Assembly: GCF_016793285.1 (NCBI RefSeq)
Contig: NZ_JAEUMO010000207.1
Location: 1-64,000 of the forward strand
Source of the DNA: Phenylobacterium sp.
GTDB lineage: Bacteria > Pseudomonadota > Alphaproteobacteria > Caulobacterales > Caulobacteraceae
Reading direction: 5' to 3'
DNA length: 64,000 nt
The notes under the pieces were generated by a model. It ran no database searches. It was not told where the DNA came from and was given only the letters and a program-made list of their open reading frames with translations. Below are positions 31,606 through 40,900 of this stretch, piece after piece. Position 1 is the stretch's first letter. Each line of letters opens with the position of its first letter. A program made the position numbers and the translations under genes.

Positions 31606-32775
31606 ATGTCCACCGCCGCCGCCCGCCGCGCCTATACGGGGCCGACCATCTTCAGCTTCGGCTTCCGCCCGTTCTTCCTGATGGGCGCAGCCTGGGCCGC
31701 CCTGACCGTACCGCTCTGGGTCTGGAGCCTGCATTCGCCGCTGGCCGCCGGCGTGCATCGCGACTGGCACGTCCACGAGATGCTGTTCGGCTTCCTGGCG
31801 GCCGTGATCGCGGGCTTCCTCACCACCGCCGTTCCGAACTGGACCGGCCGCATGCCGGTGATCGGCGGCCCGCTGGCGGCGCTCGCGGGCCTGTGGCTGG
31901 CGGGGCGCCTGGCGGTCCCCTTCGCCTACGTGCTCGGGCCGATCAGCGCGGTCGTGGATTGCGCATTCCTGGTGGTCTTCGCCGGCGTCGTGTGGCGCGA
32001 GGTGCTGGCGGGGCGCAACTGGCGCAACCTGCCGGTGGCCGCGCTCGTCTCGTTGATGGCGCTCGGCAACATCGCCTTCCATCTCGACGCCCGCCTCTGG
32101 AGTTCCGGCCTGGGCGAGCGCCTCGCCCTCGGCGTCGCAGCGGTCCTGATGACGCTCATCGGCGGACGCATCACCCCGAGCTTCACGCGGAACTGGATGC
32201 GCGCGCGGCGGCTGGCGCCGGAACCGGCCGTCAGCGGGCGGGTGGACCAGGTGGCGCTCGGCCTCACCGGGCTCGGCGCGCTGCTCTGGGTCCTCATGCC
32301 GGACGCGCCCGCCACGGGCGTGGCCCTCCTGGCGGCCGGAGCGGCCAATGTCGTGCGCCTCGTCCGCTGGCGCGGCTGGGCGGCCCGTTCCGAGCCGCTC
32401 GTCTGGATCCTGCACGTCGGCTACGCCTGGCTGGCGAGCGGCCTCGGACTGCTCGGCGCCTCTCGGCTCTGGATCGAGATTCCGCGGAGCGCCGGCGTAC
32501 ATGCCCTGACGGCCGGCGCCGTGGGCGTGATGACCCTCGCCGTCATGACCCGCGCGACCCGCGGCCACACCGGGCGCGCGCTCGCCGCGGGGGTCGGCAC
32601 GACCGCGATCTACGTCCTGATCAACCTGGGCGCCCTGGCGCGCGTCGCCGCGCCGTTTGCGGGCGGCCTGCAACCCGGCCTGCTGATCGCCTCGGCCGTG
32701 TTCTGGTCGGCGGCCTTCGGCGGCTTCGTCATCGCCTACGCCCCGATGCTGACCCGGCCACGCGCCGCGGCTTGA
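31606..32775 (+). CDS. nnrS: NnrS-family haem-copper membrane protein
   Basis: A 389-residue polytopic membrane protein of about 12 helices. The N-terminal FSFGFRPFFLMGAAWAALTVPLW and HRDWHVHEMLFGFLAAVIAGFLTTAVPNWTG are signatures of NnrS, a haem- and copper-containing protein that protects against nitric oxide during denitrification in Rhodobacter and Vibrio. GRITPSFTRNW is another conserved segment. It follows FNR-like boxes and its TGA stop lies inside the box for moaA. Confidence 0.9.
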   Translation: MSTAAARRAYTGPTIFSFGFRPFFLMGAAWAALTVPLWVWSLHSPLAAGVHRDWHVHEMLFGFLAAVIAGFLTTAVPNWTGRMPVIGGPLAALAGLWLAGRLAVPFAYVLGPISAVVDCAFLVVFAGVVWREVLAGRNWRNLPVAALVSLMALGNIAFHLDARLWSSGLGERLALGVAAVLMTLIGGRITPSFTRNWMRARRLAPEPAVSGRVDQVALGLTGLGALLWVLMPDAPATGVALLAAGAANVVRLVRWRGWAARSEPLVWILHVGYAWLASGLGLLGASRLWIEIPRSAGVHALTAGAVGVMTLAVMTRATRGHTGRALAAGVGTTAIYVLINLGALARVAAPFAGGLQPGLLIASAVFWSAAFGGFVIAYAPMLTRPRAAA

Positions 32776-32785
32776 TCGACGTCAA
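32772..32785. promoter_or_regulatory. FNR/DNR-type box upstream of moaA
   Basis: TTGAT-CGAC-GTCAA, one mismatch, overlapping the nnrS stop codon. A class-II promoter would start transcription near 32820, giving a leader of about 140 nt before the moaA TTG. Confidence 0.5.
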
Positions 32786-32961
32786 GGGCCACACGCCGGC
32801 GCCGAGCTAGACGATCCTGCGTGCGGCCGATCGCGCCGCACGCCGCTCCGAGCGTCTCCGCCTACCGCGCATCCGCGCCACGGCTGCGGCGCCGCGCCGG
32901 ACAATCCGGCAAGGGCGCCGGGGGAAACGCCGCCGCCTCCCGTGCTTGGAAAGGAGCCAGC

Positions 32962-33939
32962 TTGGGCGTTCTCGTCGACGGCTTCGGCCGCCGTTTCCGC
33001 TATCTGCGCCTCTCGATCACCGAGGTGTGCAACTTCCGCTGCACCTATTGCCTGCCCGACGGCTACCGCAAGACGGGCGCGGAGAGCTTCCTGACGCCGG
33101 ACCAGTGCGAACGCGTCGTGCGCGCCTTCGCCGGTCTCGGCGTCGGCAAGGTGCGCCTGACCGGCGGCGAACCCAGCGTGCGGCGCGACGTCGCCGAGAT
33201 CATCGCCCGCACCGCCGGCGTCCCGGGCGTCGACAAGGTCTGCATGACCACCAACGGCTGGAACCTCGAACGCCAGGTCGGCGCCTGGCGCGCGGCGGGG
33301 CTGACCAACCTGAACGTCAGCATCGACTCGCTCGACCCCGAGGGCTTTCGCCGCATCACGGGGCATGACCGGCTCGCCTCGGTCGTCCGCGGGATCGACG
33401 CGGCGTGCGCGCTCGGGATGCCGAGCGTGAAGGTGAACGGCGTGCTGCTGCGCGACGGCGTCGGGCAGGGCTTCGACGCCTTCGCCGAGTTCGTGCGCCA
33501 CCGTCCTGTGGCCGTCCGCTTCATCGAGCTGATGCGCACCAACGACACCGCCGCCTTCTTCGCCGAACAGCACGTTCCGGGCACGGTGCTCACGACCTGG
33601 CTGGCCGAGCGGGGCTGGACGGCGCACGCCCGCGGCCTCGACGACGGCCCGGCGCAGGAGTTCAGCCACCCCGACTATGCGGGCCGGATCGGCCTGATCG
33701 CGCCCTATGCGCCGGGCTTCTGCGATGGCTGCAACCGGCTGCGGGTCACCGCGAGGGGCCAACTGCGGCTCTGCCTGTTCGGCGAGCTGGGCGTCGACCT
33801 GCGCGACCTGCTGGAGGCCGACGCGCCCGAAGCCCTGCAGGCCCGCATCGTCCGCGCGCTGATCGGGAAGCCTGCCGGCCACCGGCTGCACGAGGCCGAC
33901 AGCGGCGACACCCGTCAACTGGCGCAGTTCGGCGGTTAG
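32962..33939 (+). CDS. moaA: GTP 3',8-cyclase MoaA (radical SAM)
   Basis: A 325-residue enzyme for the first step of molybdenum cofactor synthesis. The radical-SAM cluster motif is CNFRCTYC (Cys23, Cys27, Cys30). The C-terminal cluster is GFCDGCNRLRVTARGQLRLC, and the protein ends in Phe-Gly-Gly, whose glycines are essential in MoaA. I chose a TTG at 32962 because AAGGAG lies 7 nt upstream and homology starts right after (VDGFGRRFRYLRLSITEVC); a GTG at 32821 would add 47 unconserved residues. It lies downstream of an FNR-like box and converges on the crp/fnr gene. Confidence 0.92.
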   Translation: MGVLVDGFGRRFRYLRLSITEVCNFRCTYCLPDGYRKTGAESFLTPDQCERVVRAFAGLGVGKVRLTGGEPSVRRDVAEIIARTAGVPGVDKVCMTTNGWNLERQVGAWRAAGLTNLNVSIDSLDPEGFRRITGHDRLASVVRGIDAACALGMPSVKVNGVLLRDGVGQGFDAFAEFVRHRPVAVRFIELMRTNDTAAFFAEQHVPGTVLTTWLAERGWTAHARGLDDGPAQEFSHPDYAGRIGLIAPYAPGFCDGCNRLRVTARGQLRLCLFGELGVDLRDLLEADAPEALQARIVRALIGKPAGHRLHEADSGDTRQLAQFGG

Positions 33940-33953
33940 CCCCCAGAGCGCCA

Positions 33954-34051
33954 GAGCGCGCTGCGTGATTCGGGAATCAGGCGGCGCGCTCCAGGTTTTT
34001 GATTGCGCATCGTTGTCGCCGAAAACCGGCGGCCACTTTTCGGCACGATGC
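33954..34051. repeat. Two-stem intergenic repeat element of alphaproteobacterial type
   Basis: Two consecutive stem-loops fill the gap between moaA and the converging regulator gene. The first has arms GAGCGCGC (33954-33961) and GCGCGCTC (33984-33991) with an inner TGATTC/GAATCA. The second runs 34007-34051 with GCATCGT/ACGATGC outside and GCCGAAAA/TTTTCGGC inside. The second, read on the minus strand (GCATCGTGCCGAAAAGTGG...), resembles abundant intergenic palindromes I recall from Rhizobiales and relatives. It may also work as a bidirectional terminator. Confidence 0.6.
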
Positions 34052-34052
34052 T

Positions 34053-34829
34053 CTAGGCGGCTTCGCCCCGGCCGGCCGGCGCCGGCCAGCGCTCCCGCTG
34101 CGCCTTGCCCGTCGGGCCGCCGCGGACCGGCTGGTGGTTGTCGATGAGCGGCGTCGGCTTGGCCAGACGCTCCAGCACCGCCGGCCGGCCGATCGTCACC
34201 TCGGCCCCCTTGGTCTGGACCCCGTAGTCGGCCAGGGTCGCGAAGGCGCGCGACAGGTTCTCGGGGGTCATGCCGAGCAGGGAGGCCAGCACCCGCTTCT
34301 CGTGCGGCAGGGTGAAGGTGGGCTCGCCGCCCAGCCGGATCTTCTGCGTGATGAGATAGTTGGCCAGCCGCTCGACGCCGCCGCGCAGCTTCTGGTTCTT
34401 CAGGGTGCGGACGAGGCCGCGGTAGCAGCCGGACAGTTCCTCGGCGACCGCGAAGGCGAGTCCGGGATCGGACTTCATGGCGCGGCGCAACGCCTCGCCC
34501 GACAGCATCAGGATGTCCGACCGCTCGAGGGTCCGCGCGCTCATCAGGCCGTCCGCATCGAGGACCACCGCCGCCAGGATGAACGTCGAGACGGGACGCA
34601 GAACCGAAAGCGTCGTCTCCTTGTCGTTCCAGGTGCCCTCCAGTTCGACGATGCCGTCGAGCAGGACGTACAGGAAGTCCACCCGGTCGCCCTCCAGCAG
34701 CAGGGTCGTGCCGGGCGGAAAACGCTGCAGGAAGGCGCCTGCGGTGACGTCCCGGAACACGGCGTCGGAGCACTCCGCGAAGAGCGGCAGGGCTCGCACC
34801 CGCTCGAGGTCCGCCGGTCGCATAGGCAT
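34053..34829 (-). CDS. Crp/Fnr-family regulator without Fe-S cysteines (DNR/NNR-like)
   Basis: A 258-residue regulator. Residues 15-120 are the cyclic-nucleotide-binding-like sensor (FPPGTTLLLEGDRVDFLYVLLDGIVEL). The HTH includes RVLASLLGMTPENLSRAFATLADYGV, and Glu190, Ser193 and Arg194 form the ExxSR pattern that reads TTGAT half-sites. Only two cysteines occur (20 and 135), so the Fe-S cluster of FNR cannot form; a haem-based NO sensor of the DNR/NNR type is a plausible alternative. It is divergent from narK with three perfect FNR boxes between. The C-terminal 40 residues are an unconserved tail. Confidence 0.88.
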   Translation of the reverse strand: MPMRPADLERVRALPLFAECSDAVFRDVTAGAFLQRFPPGTTLLLEGDRVDFLYVLLDGIVELEGTWNDKETTLSVLRPVSTFILAAVVLDADGLMSARTLERSDILMLSGEALRRAMKSDPGLAFAVAEELSGCYRGLVRTLKNQKLRGGVERLANYLITQKIRLGGEPTFTLPHEKRVLASLLGMTPENLSRAFATLADYGVQTKGAEVTIGRPAVLERLAKPTPLIDNHQPVRGGPTGKAQRERWPAPAGRGEAA

Positions 34830-34889
34830 GGTCGTGGGCCCTCACACAAGACGTGGGCCGCAGCAGGCTCCGGGCGGGCCGGCGTCGCC

Positions 34890-34903
34890 TTGATTTCCAT
34901 CAA
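34890..34903. promoter_or_regulatory. Perfect FNR/DNR box (near the regulator)
   Basis: TTGAT-TTCC-ATCAA exactly matches the consensus. It lies about 67 bp before the crp/fnr ATG, fitting autoregulation. Confidence 0.72.
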
Positions 34904-34931
34904 TCGGGGCGTTGCGCCGCGGTCAAAGGGC

Positions 34932-34945
34932 TTGATGTTCATCAA
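34932..34945. promoter_or_regulatory. Perfect FNR/DNR box (middle of three)
   Basis: TTGAT-GTTC-ATCAA, flanked by C and G to give a 16-bp inverted repeat. It lies between the regulator and narK units. Confidence 0.72.
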
Positions 34946-35044
34946 GTGAACGATTGATCCGAGTCCAGTCGTCAGTAGATCGAGGACAAACGCGCGCTAT
35001 TGCCGCACCTATTCGTGCGCCCATCAGTCAATAACGGCGCAGGG

Positions 35045-35058
35045 TTGATGCTGATCAA
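35045..35058. promoter_or_regulatory. Perfect FNR/DNR box for the narK-nar operon
   Basis: TTGAT-GCTG-ATCAA. Its centre is about 88 bp before the chosen narK GTG; a class-II promoter would start transcription near 35093, leaving a leader of about 45 nt. Confidence 0.75.
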
Positions 35059-35138
35059 AGATCGTTGCGGCGCACTACAGCAAGTCTCGGCGACAAGCGG
35101 GAAACGTGTGGTTTCCCGAGAGGCTTCGAGGGGTCGCC

Positions 35139-36494
35139 GTGACCGCCACCACCGCTTCAGCCCAACCCGGCGCCCGAGTCGCGCTCGGCATGAGCACCTT
35201 CGCCTTCACCGCGTGCTTCGCGGTGTGGACGATCTTCTCGATCATCGGAATCCGCATCAAGCAGGAGCTCGGGCTCAGCGAAGCCGAGTTCGGACTGCTG
35301 GCGGGCACGCCGATCCTGACGGGTTCGCTGATCAGGGTTCCCCTGGGCGTGTGGACCGACCAGGTCGGCGGCCGTCTCGTCAGCCTGCTGGTGATGCTGT
35401 CGGCGGCGGTCGCGACGTTCCTGCTGTCCCACGCGCAGACCTATCCGCAGTTCCTGCTGGCCGCGCTGGGCGTCGGCCTCGCCGGCGGCTGTTTCTCGGT
35501 GGGCGTCGCCTACGTCTCCAAGTTCTTCCCGAAGAAGACCCAGGGCACGGCGCTGGGCATCTTCGGCGCCGGCAACGTCGGCGCGGCCGTGACCAAGTTC
35601 GCCGCCCCGTTCGTCATGCTGGCCTTCGGCTGGCAGACGGTGGCGCAGGTCTGGGCCGGCGCGCTGGCGGTCGTCGCCGTCGTCGCGTTCCTCGTGACGC
35701 GTGACGACCCGGAACTGGTGGAGCGGCGCCGCACCGGCGCCAAGCCGACCCCCGCCCTGATGCAGCTTTCGCCCCTCAAGAAGCTGCAGGTCTGGCGCTT
35801 CGCCCTCTACTACTTCTTCGTCTTCGGCGCGTTCGTGGCGCTCTCGCTGTGGCTGCCCCACTACCTGGTGGCGGTCTACCACCTGAACATCGCGGCGGCC
35901 GGCATGCTGGCGGCGGCCTACTCGATCCCGGGCTCGCTCTTCCGGGTGTTCGGCGGCTGGCTGTCCGACCGGATCGGGGCGCGCAAGGTGATGTACATCA
36001 CCTTCGGCGTCAGCGTGCTCTGCACCTTCCTGCTCTCCTACCCCGCGACGACCTACATCGTGGACGGGATCCAGGGGCCGATCACCTTCCGTCTCGCGAC
36101 CGGGCTGATCCCGTTCGTCGTCATCCTGTTCTGCCTCGGCTTCGCGATGAGCCTCGGCAAGGCGGCGGTCTACAAGCACATCCCCGTCTACTACCCCGAC
36201 CACATCGGCTCGGTCGGAGGCCTGGTGGGCATGATCGGCGGCCTGGGCGGCTTCGTCCTGCCCATCGCCTTCGGCGCGCTGAACGACCTGACCCACGTCT
36301 GGACGAGCTGCTTCATGCTGCTGTTCGTCCTGGTCGCCGCCGCGCTGGCGTGGATGCACTTCGCCATCCGCCGCATGGAGCGGGCGCGCACGCCGCAGCT
36401 CGCCGACCTGCCCGAACTGCCCGAGATGGCCGGCCTTCAACCCAGCTTCCAAACCCCCGCGGCGCCGGCTCCCGCGCGCCCCGCCGCCGCATAG
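35139..36494 (+). CDS. narK: Nitrate/nitrite MFS transporter, NarK1 type
   Basis: A 451-residue, 12-helix carrier of the nitrate/nitrite porter family. TFAFTACFAVWTIFSIIGIRIKQELGLSEAEFGLLAGTPILTGSLIR and FGAGNVGAAVTKF are signatures of the NarK1-type (nitrate/H+ symport) branch. I chose the GTG at 35139, which has GAGGGG 6 nt upstream; a GTG at 35106 would add 11 residues. It is first in the nar operon, 22 nt before a second NarK. In Paracoccus the two types are fused as one protein; here they are separate genes. Confidence 0.9.
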   Translation: MTATTASAQPGARVALGMSTFAFTACFAVWTIFSIIGIRIKQELGLSEAEFGLLAGTPILTGSLIRVPLGVWTDQVGGRLVSLLVMLSAAVATFLLSHAQTYPQFLLAALGVGLAGGCFSVGVAYVSKFFPKKTQGTALGIFGAGNVGAAVTKFAAPFVMLAFGWQTVAQVWAGALAVVAVVAFLVTRDDPELVERRRTGAKPTPALMQLSPLKKLQVWRFALYYFFVFGAFVALSLWLPHYLVAVYHLNIAAAGMLAAAYSIPGSLFRVFGGWLSDRIGARKVMYITFGVSVLCTFLLSYPATTYIVDGIQGPITFRLATGLIPFVVILFCLGFAMSLGKAAVYKHIPVYYPDHIGSVGGLVGMIGGLGGFVLPIAFGALNDLTHVWTSCFMLLFVLVAAALAWMHFAIRRMERARTPQLADLPELPEMAGLQPSFQTPAAPAPARPAAA

Positions 36495-36516
36495 CCCGCA
36501 AGAGGACACTCGACCC

Positions 36517-37935
36517 ATGGGCAAACCCCGTCACGTGCTCACCGACTGGCGTCCCGAGGACGACGCGTTCTGGGCGTCCACCGGAAAGCCGATCGCCAAC
36601 CGCAACCTGTGGATCTCGATCCCGAACCTGACCCTGGCTTTCGCGGTCTGGATGGTCTGGTCGATGGTCGTGGCCAAGCTGAAGCTGATCGGCTTCAAGT
36701 TCACGACCGATCAGTTGTTCTGGCTCACCGCGCTGCCGGCGCTCTCGGGCGCGACGCTGCGGGTGTTCTACAGCTTCATGGTGCCGATCTTCGGCGGCCG
36801 GCTCTGGACGACCCTGTCGACCCTGTCGCTGCTGGTCCCGGCCATCGGCATCGGCCTGGCCGTGCAGAACCCGGACACGCCCTACTGGACCTTCGTGATG
36901 CTCTCGCTGCTCTGCGGCCTGGGCGGCGGGAACTTCGCCTCCTCGATGGGCAACATCTCGTTCTTCTTCCCGAAGGCCCAGAAGGGCAACGCGCTCGCCA
37001 TGAACGCCGGGTTCGGCAACCTCGGCGTCAGCCTCATGCAGTTCCTGGTGCCGGTGGTGACGGGCATCGCGCTCCTGCCGATCGCCGGGCCGTCGCAACT
37101 GTCGGTCGACAAGGGCCTGGGCGTCACCGCCCCCGTCTGGATGCAGAACGCCGGCTACGTCTGGGTCCCGTTCATCCTCGTCGCGGCGGTCGCCGCCTGG
37201 TTCGGCATGAACGACATCGCCTCGGCGAAGGCCTCCTTCTCCAGCCAGGCCGTGGTGTTCAAGCGCCGCCACAACTGGATCATGTGCTGGCTCTACCTCG
37301 GCACGTTCGGTTCGTTCCTCGGCTTCTCGGCCGCCTTCCCGCTCCTGTCGAAGACGCTGTTCCCCCACATCGTGGTGCTGAAGCTGGTCTTCCTCGGCCC
37401 GCTCGTGGGCGCCGGCTCGCGCGCCCTGACCGGCTGGGTCTCCGACAGGTTCGGCGGCGAGCGGGTCACGCACTACGCCTTCCTGGCCATGGCCCTGGGC
37501 GTCCTGGGCGTGCTGCACGGCGTCGGCGCCTTCAGCGGCGCCCCCTCGTTCGCGATCTTCTTCGCCAGCTTCCTGTGGCTGTTCTTCTGGACCGGCGTGG
37601 GCAACGCCTCGACCTTCCAGATGATCCCCGCGATCGTCCGCTCCGACATGCCGCGCCTGATGCCGAAAGCCTCGGCGGACGAGCGCCTGAAGGCCGCGGA
37701 GATGGAAGCGGCGGCCATCGTGGGGTTCACCTCGGCGGTCGGCGCCTTCGGCGGCTTCTTCATCCCCAAGGCGTTCGGCGACTCGCTGAAAGCGACCGGC
37801 GGGCCCGAAACCGCCCTCTACATCTTCCTCGCCTTCTACGTGAGCTGCGTCCTCGTGAACTGGGCCGTCTACGGCCGGCGCGGATCGCTGCTGCACGCCC
37901 CGAAAACCGACGCGACCAAGGTCCCCGCAGAATGA
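36517..37935 (+). CDS. narK2: Nitrate/nitrite antiporter, NarK2 type
   Basis: A 472-residue MFS protein. PNLTLAFAVWMVWSMVVAKL, RVFYSFMVPIFGGRLWTTLSTLSLL and the nitrate signature GLGGGNFASSMGNISFFFPKAQKGNALAMNAGFGNLGVS are characteristic of NarK2-type nitrate/nitrite exchangers, which bring in nitrate and expel nitrite once respiration runs. Its stop overlaps the narG start by four bases (ATGA), so production is coupled to the reductase. Confidence 0.93.
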   Translation: MGKPRHVLTDWRPEDDAFWASTGKPIANRNLWISIPNLTLAFAVWMVWSMVVAKLKLIGFKFTTDQLFWLTALPALSGATLRVFYSFMVPIFGGRLWTTLSTLSLLVPAIGIGLAVQNPDTPYWTFVMLSLLCGLGGGNFASSMGNISFFFPKAQKGNALAMNAGFGNLGVSLMQFLVPVVTGIALLPIAGPSQLSVDKGLGVTAPVWMQNAGYVWVPFILVAAVAAWFGMNDIASAKASFSSQAVVFKRRHNWIMCWLYLGTFGSFLGFSAAFPLLSKTLFPHIVVLKLVFLGPLVGAGSRALTGWVSDRFGGERVTHYAFLAMALGVLGVLHGVGAFSGAPSFAIFFASFLWLFFWTGVGNASTFQMIPAIVRSDMPRLMPKASADERLKAAEMEAAAIVGFTSAVGAFGGFFIPKAFGDSLKATGGPETALYIFLAFYVSCVLVNWAVYGRRGSLLHAPKTDATKVPAE

Positions 37936-40900
37936 GCAACACCCTCGACCGCCTCGCGTTCTTCACGCGCAAGACGGAACTCTTCTCCGACGGCCACGGC
38001 GTGATGAACGACGAGGACCGCGCCTGGGAAGAGGCCTACCGCTCGCGCTGGCGCCACGACAAGATCGTGCGCTCGACCCACGGCGTGAACTGCACGGGCT
38101 CCTGCTCGTGGAAGATCTACGTCAAGGGCGGGATCGTCACCTGGGAAACCCAGCAGACCGACTATCCGCGCACCCGGCCCGAACTGCCGAACCACGAGCC
38201 GCGCGGCTGCGCGCGCGGCGCCAGCTACAGTTGGTATCTCTACTCGGCAAACCGGGTGAAGTACCCGCTGGTCCGCTCGCGGCTGCTGAAGCTGTGGCGC
38301 GAGGCCCGGGCCGCCCACGCACCGGTGGCGGCCTGGGCCTCGATCCAGGCCGACGCCGCCAAGCGCGCCTCCTACACCTCCATGCGCGGCTCGGGCGGCT
38401 TCGTGCGCGCCACCTGGGACGAGGTCACCGAGATCGTCGCCGCCGCCAACGCGCACACGGTCAAGCAGTGGGGCCCGGACCGCGTGTTCGGCTTTTCCCC
38501 GATCCCGGCCATGTCGATGGTCAGCTATGCGGCGGGCGCGCGCTACCTGCAGCTCCTGGGCGGCGTGTGCGGCTCGTTTTACGACTGGTACTGCGACCTG
38601 CCCCCGTCGTCGCCGCAGACCTGGGGCGAACAGACCGACGTCGCCGAGAGCGCCGACTGGTACAACTCGGGGTTCCTGATGCTGTGGGGCTCGAACGTCC
38701 CGCAGACCCGCACGCCCGACGCCCACTTCTACACCGAGGCCCGCTATCGCGGCGCCAAGTCGGTGGTGATCTGCCCCGACTACTCCGAAGCCTCGAAGTT
38801 CTCGGACCTGTGGCTGCCGGTGAAGCAGGGGACGGACGCCGCGCTGGCCATGGCCTTCGGCCACGTCATCCTGAAGGAATTCCACGTCGAGCGGCAGGTC
38901 CCCTACTTCCGCGACTACATCCGCAAGTACTCCGACCTTCCGATGCTGGTGCGGCTGGTCCCCCAGGACGGCGGCTACGTCTCCGAGCGGCTGCTGCGCG
39001 CGGCCGACTTCGACGGCGCGCTCGACCAGGCCAACAATCCCGAGTGGAAGACCGTCGCCGTCGACGAGGCGACCGGCCAGGTGGTCGTGCCCAACGGCTC
39101 CATCGGCTTCCGCTGGGGCGAGGACGGCAAGTGGAACCTCGAGGAGAAGGACGCAGGCGGCCATGACACCGCGCTGCGGCTCGGCCTGAAGGGCGCCCAC
39201 GACGACGTCGTCGGGGTCCGCTTCCCCTACTTCGCCAACACCGCCTCGAACGGCTTCGCCTCGACCGACCACCCCGACGTGCTGGTCCGCAACGTGCCCG
39301 TGAAGCGGATGCGGCTGAAGGACGGGGACGCGCTGGTCGCCTGCGTCTACGACCTGTTCCTCGCCAACTACGGCGTCGACCAGGGCTTCGGCGGCGAGCA
39401 CATGCCGGCGAGCTTCGACGATCCGGAGCCCTACTCCCCGGCCTGGGCCGAGCAGATCACCACCGTCCCCCGCGACCAGATCGTCGCGGTCGCCCGCGGC
39501 TTCGCCACCAACGCCGAAAAGACCAACGGCCGGTCCATGGTGATCATCGGCGCGGCGATGAACCACTGGTTCCACATGGACATGAACTACCGCGGCGTCA
39601 TCAACATGCTGGTGATGTGCGGTTGCGTCGGCCAGTCCGGCGGCGGCTGGAGCCACTACGTCGGCCAGGAGAAGCTGCGTCCGCAGACGGGCTGGGCGCC
39701 CCTGGCCTTCGCCACCGACTGGATCCGCCCCCCGCGGCAGCAGAACTCCACCTCGTTCTTCTACGCGCACACAGATCAGTACCGCTACGAGACGGTGAGC
39801 GCCGCCGAGATCCTGTCGCCCACGGCCCCGAGCGGGCCCTGGGATGCGTCGCTGATCGACTTCAACGTGCGCGCCGAGCGCATGGGCTGGCTGCCGTCGG
39901 CGCCGGCGCTGAAGACCAACCCGCTGGCCGTGGCCCGCGCCGCCGAGGCGGCCGGCGTCGACCCCAAGGCCTACACGGTGCGCGAGCTGAAGGCCCGCAC
40001 CCTCGAACTCTCCTGCCACGACCCGGACGACCCGGCCAACTGGCCGCGCAACATGTTCGTCTGGCGCTCGAACCTGCTGGGCTCGTCCGGCAAGGGCCAC
40101 GAGTACTTCCTGAAGCACCTTCTGGGCGCCGCCCACGGCGTCCAGGGCAAGGACCTCGGCGAGATGGGCCGCCAGAAGCCCCGCGACGTGGTGTGGCGCG
40201 ACGAGGCTCCGGAAGGGAAGCTGGACCTCCTGGTCACCCTCGATTTCCGGATGTCCACGACGGCGGTCTACTCCGACATCGTGCTGCCGACGGCCACCTG
40301 GTACGAGAAGAACGACCTCAACACCTCGGACATGCACCCGTTCATCCACCCGCTCTCGGCGGCCGTGGACCCGGCGTGGGAGTCGAAGTCGGACTGGGAG
40401 ATCTTCAAGGCGATCGCCCGGAAGTTCTCCGAGGTCGCGCCCGAGGTGCTGGGCGTCGAGAAGGACGTGGTGCTGACACCGATCCAGCACGACAGCGCCG
40501 GCGAACTGGCCCAGCCGTTCGACGTCCAGGACTGGTATCTCGGCGAATGCGAGCCGATCCCCGGCAAGACCATGCCGCAGATCACCGTCGTCGAGCGCGA
40601 CTATCCCAACCTCTACAAGCAGTTCACCTCCCTGGGCCCGCTGATGGCCAAGGTCGGCAACGGCGGCAAGGGGATGGCCTGGAACACCGAGCACGAGGTC
40701 GGCCTCCTGGGCGACCTCAACGGCCATGTGTCCGAGCCCGGCGTCAGCGAGGGCCTGCCGCGGATCGATAGCGACATCGATGCGTGCGAAACGATCCTGA
40801 CGCTCGCGCCGGAGACCAACGGCGAGGTTGCGGTCAAGGCCTGGGCGGCGCTCGGCAAGCAGACCGGCCGCGAGCACACCCATCTGGCGCGGCCGAAGGA

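Noticed and set aside
32786..32961. Possible molybdenum-cofactor riboswitch in the moaA leader
   Set aside because: The leader is GC-rich and can fold, but I could not recognise the conserved Moco motif; a covariance-model search would decide.
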